21,090 bases of DNA, from the NCBI GenBank assembly GCA_000277445.1, contig AJWJ01000421.1, positions 1 through 21,090 on the forward strand, in the 5' to 3' direction. Every line of letters starts with the position of its first letter. Position 1 is the stretch's first letter. The notes under the pieces are model-generated. The model saw nothing but the letters and a program-made list of their open reading frames with translations. It did no database searches and had not been told where the DNA came from. Position numbers and translations under genes: made by a program. The stretch is from Polysphondylium violaceum. Lineage: Eukaryota > Evosea > Eumycetozoa > Dictyosteliales > Dictyosteliaceae. Shown here one piece after another: positions 1-9,107 of this stretch.

Positions 1-280
1 GAAAATATAAAAAATTAAGAAAACAAAAAAAAAAAAAAAAAAAAAGAAACAAAGTAAAAAAAAACAAAATTGGTGCTCTAAATGTGATTAATGATTTGCA
101 AAATTCAAATATATCATATGATGAATTTCCTTTTGGGTGAAAAGTTACATTAAATACCCCTTCCGCCATCATTCAGCAATTGCTAGCTGTATCTATCTGT
201 AACAACATTATCATCATTCATTTTATCAACAACACTAGTAGTATATGATGTTTTTTTTGATATACATATCGGGGGTGTGA

Positions 281-296
281 TGTATTTTAAAATACA
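281..296. repeat. 16-base perfect palindrome TGTATTTTAAAATACA
   Basis: The sequence equals its own reverse complement over 16 bases. It is flanked by GGGGGTGTGA on the left and CCCCACAC on the right, which are partly complementary out of register. It could be a protein-binding site or a chance AT palindrome. Confidence 0.6.
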
Positions 297-597
297 CCCC
301 ACACTCATAAATTTAATGAATGTGTGTTTTGGGGGATGCAACCCTTTTTTTTAAAATGGTGGATGATATAGTGTTGCATGGATGGATGCTTTGAGTAAAA
401 AAAAAGGAAAACCTATTTTAAGAATATCGCAAATTCACACACACACAACTACACTCCACACAAATAAGTACATACAAATAAGTACATACTAAAATTGAAA
501 GAGTAAGTTGATTGATGAGGTGAGGGAAAAAAAGGGTAAAAAAAAAAAATGAAAAAAATAAGAAAATAATATTCACAATAAACTGCGCTATCTGTCA

Positions 598-613
598 ATG
601 ATATTAATATCAT
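598..613. repeat. 16-base perfect palindrome ATGATATTAATATCAT
   Basis: Self-complementary over all 16 bases. It lies between short runs with no coding potential. Chance is possible in AT-rich DNA. Confidence 0.6.
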
Positions 614-750
614 CGGGGTTATAACAAAAAGATAGAGATAACCATACAGATAATCACATGATGATAAACACAGAGAGACTGTTTGTGTTGTGGTAACCTG
701 CCATTAGACTATTTTCTTCTTTTCTTCTCTATCGACAAAATCAATATCCT

Positions 751-780
751 TCTGTCTGCGTCTGTCTGCGTCTGTCTGTG
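751..780. repeat. 10-base tandem repeat TCTGTCTGCG, three copies
   Basis: Two exact copies and a third with one change in the ninth base (TCTGTCTGTG). It sits in the gene-free left region and is more GC-rich than its surroundings. Confidence 0.85.
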
Positions 781-897
781 TCTATCACTCTTGGATAGGA
801 TATTATCCTCTATCTAAAGAAATAGCCAAAACAAACAAAAAAAAAAAAAAAAAAAACAAATAATCAAAGAAAACCACACAACGGTAAAAAAACAAAG

Positions 898-929
898 TCA
901 ATGATTGATGGTCGATCAGCAATCATTGA
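898..929. repeat. Inverted repeat, 10-bp stem and 12-base loop
   Basis: TCAATGATTG at 898-907 is the exact reverse complement of CAATCATTGA at 920-929. An alternative inner pairing of TGAT with ATCA is possible. Function unknown. Confidence 0.65.
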
Positions 930-1088
930 TATTTGCCCAACAAAAAAAGATAAACACCTACATATAAATTAAAAGATAGGTAATCCACAATCCAACAATA
1001 AATATTGTAAACGATTTAGATCGATTTAGGGTAGATACTAAAATTCGTGAATAGAATGATGAAAATTGCACGGATGGGAGGGTCAAAT

Positions 1089-1118
1089 GTTTTTCGAAAA
1101 AAAAAAAATTCGAAAAAC
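1089..1118. repeat. Inverted repeat GTTTTTCGAA around an A10 loop
   Basis: GTTTTTCGAA at 1089-1098 pairs exactly with TTCGAAAAAC at 1109-1118, with ten A between them. A second small hairpin (AGACG, five A, CGTCT) lies at 1165-1179. Both are in the non-coding stretch about 0.5 kb past the TFIIIC stop. Confidence 0.6.
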
Positions 1119-1676
1119 AAAAATTAATTTTATAAAAATGAAAAAAAATTAAAAAATGAAAAAAAGACGAAAAACGTCTATCAAAAAAAATATTGTTGGT
1201 AAACTAATTGTGATCACATTTTTTACTCCAATTATTATTTTTAGTGCTTATAATCTCGTTCTTTTTATAGTCAACGTGATGCGCATGAAAAATTCAAAAA
1301 CTTCGAAAAAAAAAAGGGAGAATCTTAACCGATGATGATAAAATATACACATACAGATACAATGAATGAAAAAGGTTTCTTTGCAAATGCAAACCAATCA
1401 ATAAATCTGAGGTTTTATTATTGATGTTTTATGTTAATATAAATATTTTATTTTGAAAATTATTTTGATTATCACAGGGCCACATTATTCGATGTTGTAT
1501 ACCAGGCATTCTGCCTCAAAAAAAAAAAAGATATTTTGAGAATTTTTTTTGGGCAGCGAAATTTAGATCCAGGATTCAACAAAGTTGAGAGTGTGGGCAA
1601 GGAGCAATTGGGTTGTTTTGATGTCTTATGTACATATCATATAAATATATAGATTTTATATGGTGGTGATGATATT

Positions 1677-4600
1677 TTAGAAATCATCGGTGGTGAGATG
1701 AATGGTGAAATCAGTGTTGAGATTAAAGAATTCAGGATTGGGTGTCAAAATGAGATTCATGTTGTTTTCGAGAGACATGTCGAGGGGCATGGTGCTGTAT
1801 ACAGCATCAGTAAAGAGAGAGGGTGGAGTGTATTGGTATTGAGTGATAGAGATGTAATTGAGTGATTGGAGGATAATGGCCACCTCTTTCAAGAGTGATA
1901 TTTGATAGATCTTTAACTTGTGTGCAAAGACCTCCAATGTTGAGCCAGGATTAAAGTAGATGCATGTGGCAAAATCGACAAACATCTTGTTGAATTTGTC
2001 TCTTTGGATATTGCCGTGTGCCGATAACCAGGGTTTAGGCAACCATCTGTCGTTGGTGTTTGGCAAATCGATGGGAATTAGATGTTGGGCGACAAATTCT
2101 TTGCACAAGTATTTTTTGTCGCTATAGGTAAAAAGAGTGTCAATGATACCATAGAATTTCAAATCTGATATCCACTTGGGGAGGTTTTCCCAACATAATT
2201 GTCTATGGTCAACATCACAACCTGGGAAGAGAGTGTCAAGAGTGTCACATCCATGTTGTAAAAGATGGGCGACAATGAAATTACGAGTGGCGCCTTGTTC
2301 TTTGGTGGCTTTGATTGCTTTTAGTACATGTTGACACATAGAGACATAACTAGTGGCTGCTAATACATAGTCACCATTCATATTGCTGTCATAGCCAACA
2401 TAGGCATTTGACAAAGCACCGAGTTTTTCAGTCAACAAGCTTTTCAATGATTCTTCTTCAAACTGAGATTCATATTGATTGTATGCAGCAACGAGTGGAT
2501 CAGGGGTGGTGGTTGTTGTTGTTGTTGTGGTGGTATCAACAGGAGCGGTAGGAGCTTGTTCTTGTTCTTCAAATGCTTTATCCAATTTAATTTTTTTCTC
2601 TCTAGATTCTTGATCTAAATGATCCTCTTGATCGCCCTCTTGTTGCTCATCATCGTCGCCATAGAGACCATTGAGTTGATATTGAGCATCGATTTCATTC
2701 TTTGGATAAGGTCGTTTGGTGTAGAGTCTGGTGCAATAAGAAGCATCAATGAATCCAATGACTTGGTATTTCAATTGGAAACCATCAAAGAATCTGTCCA
2801 ATCGATTGCCAAGCTTTGAGACTTTTTCCACTTTTTCCACCTTTTCTCTGACTTTGGGACGAGAGACACCCTCAAAGTTGGTGAGAGAGACGACAGGTTC
2901 AATCAAATCTCTTTGCAAGAGACCCATCAAAGCGGCCACGGAGCCGCCACGGATCGATGGTTCGTAGGAAAAGAGATTGTTGACTTCAGTCGCGAGGGCA
3001 GGGTTCTTTATCATCAAGAGAAATTGTTGGACCTCGTTAAAGAATGATGGAGGCAAGCTAGTATTTTTGAAAAACAGTTTGTTGGGAGCAATGACATAGG
3101 ACTTGCCAGTGTTTTTGAGTTTGGAGAGCTTGATAATCTTGTCGTTGAGCATGTCTTGGATAAGAAAAGAGTTGTGATAGTCGTGACCGAGGATTTGGAT
3201 GCCAAATTGGTATCTAAACTCGCGGTCGTCGATCGAGAGGATGAGTTTGAGTTTGTCCATTTGAATCGACTTGACAGAGTCGTCGAATCTTGTAAACTCA
3301 AATTGATCAAACAACAAACACTTGGCATAGTTGATATTGAATATTTGGTAAAACTCGAGGATGTCCAATGGGAGGTCGGACGAGGTGTGATCGGATCGAC
3401 TAATGTTCTTGTAGCTGGGATACTTTTTGACCAAAAGCCTCATACGACGATAGCACAACTGACCAATCTTTTGCACCTTTTCGCCCAGGTCCTCCCAGAG
3501 CGGATTCAACATGGAAGGAATGCCAGACGGTGTGATATAGTAGGGCGAGTTGGTGTTATGTCTGTTGGCCTCGGGTATGTTTTCGAAAAAATCTTGAAAC
3601 ACGTTGGTATACTCTTTGAGCAGAATAGAGTCTTCGGCTGGTGTCCACTTGAGTCGACGATAGGGCAACAACATCTTTTTGTACTCTTTTCTCTTGTCCC
3701 TGTTGATCTGATAGGCGAGTAGTTGGTCTGGATTGGTGAGCCTCTTTTTGCTCTGGAATGCCTTCATCTTGCTTCCTGTCACCAGAGTTCTTCTTCTCCG
3801 TCTGGGTAAAATGTGGCTGAGGATGTTGTGTTCGTTGTTGGTTTCCTCATCTTCATCTCCACTCGTTTGACTCTTTCTGTGTTGTTCTTTGGCAACATCT
3901 TCCTTTTCTTGTTCTTCTTTGGCCTTGAGATACTTTTTATACAATAGTAACACCTTGGCCTTGCCAACTTGTAGCTTAATAGCCAAATCGATGAAGTCTT
4001 CCTTTGTCAAGAATCTCTCGATACTATTAAACTCATGTACAATCAGCTTTGTCAATTCCTTGGTGATACTCTCCTTGATGCCCCATTTATGAATGTTTTG
4101 GACATCTGGTAAATGCTCCAGCAAGAAGTCCACCTCACCATCACCCGAAGGTGTAAATGGCTTTTTAGATCTTCTCTTTGGCTGTTGAGGTATTAAAGCC
4201 AATTGTGAATTTGCTTCTGGTTCTTGTTGTTGTTGTTGTTGTGCTTGTTCTTTTCCTTGATCAGTACCAGTTGTTGTTTCTTTCATTTCAGCATCATGAG
4301 AAGTTGTGGCTGGTTGTTGTTGTTGTCTTTGTTGTTCATTTGATATCTCTTTAACCTCAGGTAACAGGACAAGGAATTGCAAGTTTTCCCAATAGTTTAA
4401 TATCTCTTGAGCATTGGAGAAATCATAAACTGTGTTGTCTAGTTGAACGTATCTATTAAAGATGTATTCAGAGTAACCGAGGGAGTTGTCGACTTTGATG
4501 ATATTTACAACAGAGAGGAGTTTGACAAGATCTCCCATCTTCTTGAGATACCGTTGGCCAGCAAAGAGCTTTTCTCTGATCTCGAGTGAGAGATCGCCAA

Positions 4601-7012
4601 TCAATGTCTCGTCCATCATGTGTCGGTCGAGATCGGGAATAGACTCGGGCTGTGAAATGATTTGAAGAAACTCTTTGGTGCTGAGCGACCTGATGAAGCG
4701 GTTGACAATGATTTTACTCTGTTCGGGTATATCGGGGTGCGTAGACGAGGTGTCTTGGGTGGCGTCTTGGTAGGATTTGACGACATACTTTTGGATAAAC
4801 TTGTGCAGGTACATGGCACGCTGATAGATGCCCTTGAGGAAGCCGTACTGGATCGAAATCATCTTGGTGCCAGAGGTGGTTAGCTTGGGGTCTTTGATGC
4901 GAGCATAGATGGGCTCTTTGAGCGCCTCAATGATGGCCAAGATATCGGGATCAGTGTCGGGGATCTTGGCGTCGTAGAGGAGGATGATGGTTCTGTGCGC
5001 ACCCGATCTGTTGCAATAGAGTTTCTTAGCGTGGATGCGGCCCTGCATTTCGAGATACTTGAGTATTCTGTGGATGCTCTTGTTGTCCATGGCCTTGTCG
5101 CCGAGTCCAATCATATACTGCAACAATGATGTGGTGGTGATGGCCTTGACCAAGGCAATGTGCTCATAGGCCACCTTTGTACGGTTGATAAAGGTTACAG
5201 TGAGAGGTCTGTCCTTGTGCACTGATCCGCCAGTCAGCACATTATCGATGTTGTCGCTGTACCCGACCATCTGTTGTAGAGGTTGCGAGGGAATGGGAAG
5301 AGCCAGCTGATTGGTGTCGCTGACGAGGTAGTCGGCAGGATCGGCCAAAACCTTGTACACCAACTGCTTGCCAGCACTCTCAGGCACAACTTTTACTCTG
5401 TACGAGATGATGAATTTGGGCAGGGTGGCCGACACAAACTTTAGCTTGTACTCGCCAATCTTATGGTACAGCTCTTTTTGTGTGATGCCCTTGGGTCCAG
5501 CCAACCGAATAAAGTCGTACAACTGCTCATAGATGGGTCTCTCCATTACCAGGTTTGACGTGACAAAGGTGTTGTCCCCAGCCTCTTCATCCTCTTCTGC
5601 AGTGGTCGATTTCGATGCAGGCTTCTCATCATCAGAGCCCTCGCCTCCCTCACCGCCTTTGGAGGCGAGGAAATCGTAAAATGACTGATCCATGGGTCTG
5701 AGCAACACGACGTATGTCTTGGAGCTATCTGGTCTCCCGCCGACCAAGATCTCTTTGCCGTCTTTGCCTCTCTCTACAATATCAATCCAGTGGTTGTCTA
5801 GTAGAAGCTTTTTAATCTTTTTCATTGTCGTTGTAGAGATGAACGACAACTTCTCTTTGATTTGGTTCATTGTCAACGACTTGTCCTTTTCTTGATTGAG
5901 GACATACACAAACGCCTTTTTAGGATAGTCCCTCTCTTTCCACTCATCGTTGTTGAACTTAAACTCTGTAGGCTTGTAAAACTTTTTCAATGTTAGTCTT
6001 TGACTCGACGTAGACACTGATCCTCTGACTGTATAGATTGGTTCTTTAACACTGTTGGTAATTGTTATTGTTGTTGTTAGTTTATATGTTTATCACATGT
6101 CTATCTACTGCTGCTTCCAACATACATATATCCTTTGAGAATCAAATGCTTTAGTGGATGAAATATATATCTTGCGTCCATGTTGAATTGGGCAGACAAG
6201 TCCCGCTGAACAACACCCTTTTCTCTTGACGAACCTATGGTTTCAAGGAGTTGTTTATAAATCTCGCCCAACGACTCTACCTGATCATAGGAAATACCCA
6301 ATGCTTTGTATTGGAATTCCTTTGTAGCCAAGTAATAGTATTGATCAGATAGTTCTATAAATTTACTTTTATCAACTATAGGTTCATCATCGCTTTTGCT
6401 CTGATCCATAGCTTCATTTGACTTGATATTGTACCATGATCTAATTGATATCTGTGTATTGGACAATTGTTTACTATTTACAACTGATTCTGAAAACACT
6501 GTTGTATTGTTGGCTAAATCCTTTACTGGATTGTCTATTTCCATTGCATCTGCTTTTTCATGTTTCACTATACTCTTTTCTTCCTCTTTCTTTTCCTCTT
6601 GTTTCTTTTCTTGTTCTTTCTTTTCCTCTTCTTTCTGTTCTTGTTCTTTTTCTTCTTTCTTATCCTCTTGTTTCTTTTCCTCTTCTTTCTTTTCATCCTC
6701 TTTACCCTTACCTTTGGCAGGGGTTTTTTTTGGAGTGGCAGCTGCTTTGGCCGCAGGCTTTTTGCGAGATGGAGTCGTGGGAGCCTGTATTGGCTTTTTA
6801 GCTGCCAATGGATTGAGGACCATAATAGAAGAGTTTTCCAATATCAATGTATGTAATCTTCTTTTCAAAGCATCATTCAATTGCAATGGTTTGTCTGGTC
6901 TACCATTGATGACCATGCCTTCAACACGTGCCCACAGATCCGAAGGCTTCATGCCCGCACTCCCATTCAATGCAATCTCATTGATGCAATTTGATATGAT
7001 ATCATCCAACAT
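1677..7012 (-). CDS. gtf3c1: TFIIIC largest (B-block-binding) subunit, GTF3C1/TFC3-type, two exons
   Basis: Subunit of RNA polymerase III factor TFIIIC that contacts the B box of tRNA genes in the nucleus. Exon 1 is 7012-6109 (ATG at 7012-7010). Exon 2 most likely starts at 6028 after ACAG and ends with the stop at 1677, giving about 1751 residues. An AAAG acceptor at 6044 also keeps frame and adds five residues. The N-terminus (DLWARVE, residues about 26-32) aligns by memory with human GTF3C1 LPALWSRLE. A second winged-helix region near residues 250-300 carries LLETIGSSREKGVVQRDLS, matching the human ERLGRSRWQGELQRDL segment. Between them lies a Lys/Glu-rich linker (about 75-165). Exon 2 adds further winged-helix-like segments (KGITQKELYHKIG), Gln-rich tracts, and a Trp-led WTPAEDSILLKEY helix in a basic region. 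The human protein is longer, about 2100 residues. Exon 2 has no in-frame ATG near its start, which supports the splice. The assignment is family recognition, not a search. Confidence 0.87.
6029..6108 (-). other. Intron of the TFIIIC gene
   Basis: Donor GTAGAT begins at 6108, straight after codons for GYMYVGSS and one base of the next codon. The acceptor CTATACAG ends at 6029 and restores frame into a run ending SVSTSSQRLTLKK. An in-frame TAG at 6103-6101 shows the first exon cannot simply read through. The acceptor GTTAAAG ending at 6044 is also phase-compatible. The stronger-looking CAACAG just upstream is out of phase. Confidence 0.75.
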
Positions 7013-7357
7013 TATCTACTGGTAGTTGTTGTGGTGATGATAACACTCACACTGAGAGTTTAGATATGCAGATATATGCACAGATATGCAGATCTAAATC
7101 TATACAGATATACTATCACCAGATATACACAGATACAGATATATATACACAAATACAGAGATATTAAATATCTTTTGCCAATAGAGGAAACTTCAACAAT
7201 GATGTCTGTGAAATAACCCCACCCACTTTAATAATTAATTTTTTTTTTTTTTTTTTTGTAAAATTTGAAAAAGGGAGCGAGGCGCATTTTTTTCTCATAA
7301 TACATCCACTACACGCATATACGCACTGTATCATACACTATATATAAATAAAATACA
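7013..7357. promoter_or_regulatory. Divergent promoter region of the TFIIIC and TBC genes
   Basis: This is 345 bases between two start codons facing apart. On the TFIIIC side, 7060-7165 carries eight GATA and one GATC cores, mostly as CAGATA(T/C). It is followed by a 19-base T run (7239-7257) and a short GC-rich patch (GGGAGCGAGGCGC) about 80 bases before the TBC start. Dictyostelids encode several GATA-type zinc-finger factors, so the cluster may be functional. It could also be a decayed simple repeat. Confidence 0.5.
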
Positions 7358-8616
7358 ATGTTAAAACATAAAGAACAATGGGAAAAGGAATTAGACACAT
7401 CTTTGTTAAAGATGGAGAAAGGCTTTATCAAGAATCAAGGAATTGAAAAGGTAGATAATACAGAAACAGATATCATGTGATACTGAAAGAAATATATTTC
7501 TAACTGACACCAACACAACAACTCAACACAAATAATAATCAAGATTTCAGAAAGAGTGGCTAAATGGCCAGCACTTGCAGGTTTGACTGCTGAAGATATT
7601 AAAGTAATCGAGTTTGGTGATCAAAAACCAGACGAGCTCTTTTACAGAGATGCCGACAGAACCTTTGCCGATGAAACAAACAAAAAAGAATTGATCCAAA
7701 TCTTAACCTATTTAAAACATCAGTAAGTACAGTTAGGTAGATGTAGAGGCTGGTATTGGACAACCGATATTAATCAACCTATTTATATCTTAGATTTGGA
7801 GACTACCAACAAGGTTTATCATTTGTCACCAGTTTCTTTATGTTGACCATGGACTCGAAAGAGAATATTGCTTTGATGGTCAAGATTAACAATATGTTAC
7901 CAGGTTTTTGGAAACACGAAGCCATTGGATTTGGTACCTCTGCCTTCACCTTTTATCACATTTTATCGGAAACCAACCCAAAGATTACAGATCACTTGAG
8001 CAAAAACTTGATTGATGCAGGCACATTTTGCCAAAGATGGTTCCTTGGATTGTGCGTACACTTACTTCCATTTGAATACTTGTTTGACTTTATCGAAGCA
8101 TTCTTGCAAGGCGGCCTCGAGTATTTGTATCAATTTGGCTTGAGCTTGTTCCACGTCTTGGAGGACAGAATCTTGTTGGCCAACAACCCCAACACCATCT
8201 TTGCCCTCTTACGTCTCGACGAAGAGGAGATCACCGACGCCAAGATCTTTAGACAGATCTTGGACAACACTTCCAAATACGACATCAAGAAATACGACCT
8301 CAAGGCCATCGACGCCGACGTCTATGAACGTCATCTCAAGAAGCGTATCGAGTCTGCCCACAAGGTCATCGCCCAAGCCGTCGTCATTGACGACTGTCAA
8401 TGGTGCAACGACAATCTCCCCGAGTTTTACTGCGTCGACTGCAAACAAGTGTTTTGCGAAGACTGTCTCAACGACGACTCCAAAGTGCCCGAGGACCACA
8501 CCGACGCCCACGAAACCATCTCTATGGAAGAGTATGAAACCAATGTCGACAAATACACCGCCAAATCCGAAGAGGTCGAGTCATTGGCCGTCACACTCCA
8601 AGATCTCACTGTTTAA
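7358..8616 (+). CDS. TBC-domain Rab GTPase-activating protein with C-terminal B-box-like zinc finger, three exons
   Basis: Predicted GAP for a Rab GTPase in the cytosol or on membranes. Exons are 7358-7450, 7544-7722 and 7794-8616, giving 364 residues. The joins keep frame; the second intron has a GTAAGT donor. The TBC domain covers roughly residues 45-210. Motif A, FYRDADR, supplies the arginine finger (R70). Motif B, YQQG, supplies the glutamine finger (Q97), formed across the exon 2/3 join. The later RWFLGLCVHLLPFEYLFDF segment fits the rest of the fold. Both catalytic fingers are present, so an active GAP is expected. Residues about 292-330 form a Cys/His cluster (C-x2-C, C-x2-C, C-x2-C, then DHTDAH) that resembles a B-box. 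The tail after it is acidic. Third-position GC rises strongly towards the 3' end. An AATAAA signal follows the stop. No symbol given because the orthologue is unknown to me. Confidence 0.8.
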
Positions 8617-8628
8617 TCCCAAAAAACA

Positions 8629-8634
8629 AATAAA
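8629..8634 (+). promoter_or_regulatory. Likely polyadenylation signal AATAAA of the TBC gene
   Basis: AATAAA lies 13 bases after the TAA stop of the TBC/B-box gene, on the same strand, in an AT-rich 3' flank. Confidence 0.55.
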
Positions 8635-8751
8635 GTATCCTAATATTATATTTTATTATTATTTATAGATATACCACACACAGCTTCTCATAGTATCTAT
8701 AAATAGTCTGTTTTCATAGACTCACTGCCAAATTTTAACCGTTTTTTTTTT

Positions 8752-8763
8752 TTTCGCGGGAAA
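8752..8763. promoter_or_regulatory. E2F/DP-like site TTTCGCGGGAAA
   Basis: The minus strand reads TTTCCCGCGAAA, which fits the E2F consensus TTTSSCGC from both sides. It sits 345 bases before the ATG of the SAP gene. A further GCGAAA lies 12 bases downstream. Dictyostelids have an Rb homologue and E2F/DP-type factors, which makes the site plausible; its use here is inferred. Confidence 0.45.
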
Positions 8764-8994
8764 TTATTCACACTGCGAAATTGGCAACTCTCTCGATTTG
8801 TTTTTTTTTTTTTTTTTTTTTTAATTTTTATTATTTTTTTTTTTTTTTTTTTTGTGTCAATCTTGGAGTGTGTGAGAGAATTAGTATTAGATTTAGATAT
8901 TAGCATCACATATAGAGAGAATAGTAATATACATCTGTACACATACATCATTGCCCTTCATCCGTAATATCACAATCAATCACCAATAGAATAA

Positions 8995-9014
8995 CAACCA
9001 ACCAACCAACCAAC
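8995..9014. repeat. Tetranucleotide repeat (CAAC)5
   Basis: Five exact CAAC units in the presumed 5' leader of the SAP-motif gene, about 94 bases before its ATG. Confidence 0.85.
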
Positions 9015-9107
9015 GTACATATACAACAACAGCAGTAATTTCATAGTAGTAATAGCAGAGCAACAACAACAGATAAAGAGATACAACAACACTAAACACA
9101 GTAGAAA

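Larger units (their letters stand above)
1..1676. other. AT-rich gene-free region downstream of the TFIIIC gene
   Basis: No convincing coding region on either strand. The stretch is AT-rich with many A runs. It holds a 10-base tandem repeat (751-780), two 16-base perfect palindromes (281-296 and 598-613), a 10-bp stem with 12-base loop (898-929), a 10-bp stem with an A10 loop (1089-1118) and a 5-bp mini-hairpin (1165-1179). The right end must contain the 3' UTR of the minus-strand TFIIIC gene. I saw no tRNA, no recognisable snRNA or class I RNA motif, and no transposon ends. Confidence 0.7.
8617..9107. promoter_or_regulatory. 3' UTR of the TBC gene and promoter/5' leader of the SAP gene
   Basis: This stretch carries AATAAA (8629-8634), an E2F-like site (8752-8763), a second GCGAAA half-site (8775-8780), T runs of 22 (8801-8822) and 20 (8834-8853), and a CAA/CCAA-rich leader with a tetranucleotide repeat (8995-9014) before the ATG at 9108. 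T runs followed by an A/C-rich leader are typical of dictyostelid promoters. Confidence 0.6.

Noticed and set aside
3156-3722. Plus-strand open frame of 188 codons inside the TFIIIC gene
   Set aside because: It lies antisense to the conserved coding sequence and arises from its G/C-rich third positions.
6101-7012. Separate 303-residue Lys/Glu-rich gene upstream of the TFIIIC gene
   Set aside because: Both of its ends match the N-terminal part of GTF3C1, and an 80-base intron joins it in frame to the next exon.
6423-7025. Plus-strand open frame of 200 codons rich in Phe, Ser and Leu
   Set aside because: It is the reverse strand of the Lys/Glu-rich linker; the apparent membrane character is an artefact of AAG/GAA codons read backwards.
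8209-8511. Minus-strand open frame of 100 codons over the TBC/B-box gene
   Set aside because: It is antisense to the domain-bearing frame, in the part with the highest third-position GC.
8201-8668. Second plus-strand frame of 155 codons overlapping the TBC gene
   Set aside because: Ser/Thr/Pro-rich shifted reading of the same codons, with no motif and no start context.
8697-8951. Minus-strand Lys/Ile-rich open frame
   Set aside because: Most of it is translation of two long T runs in the SAP gene's promoter.
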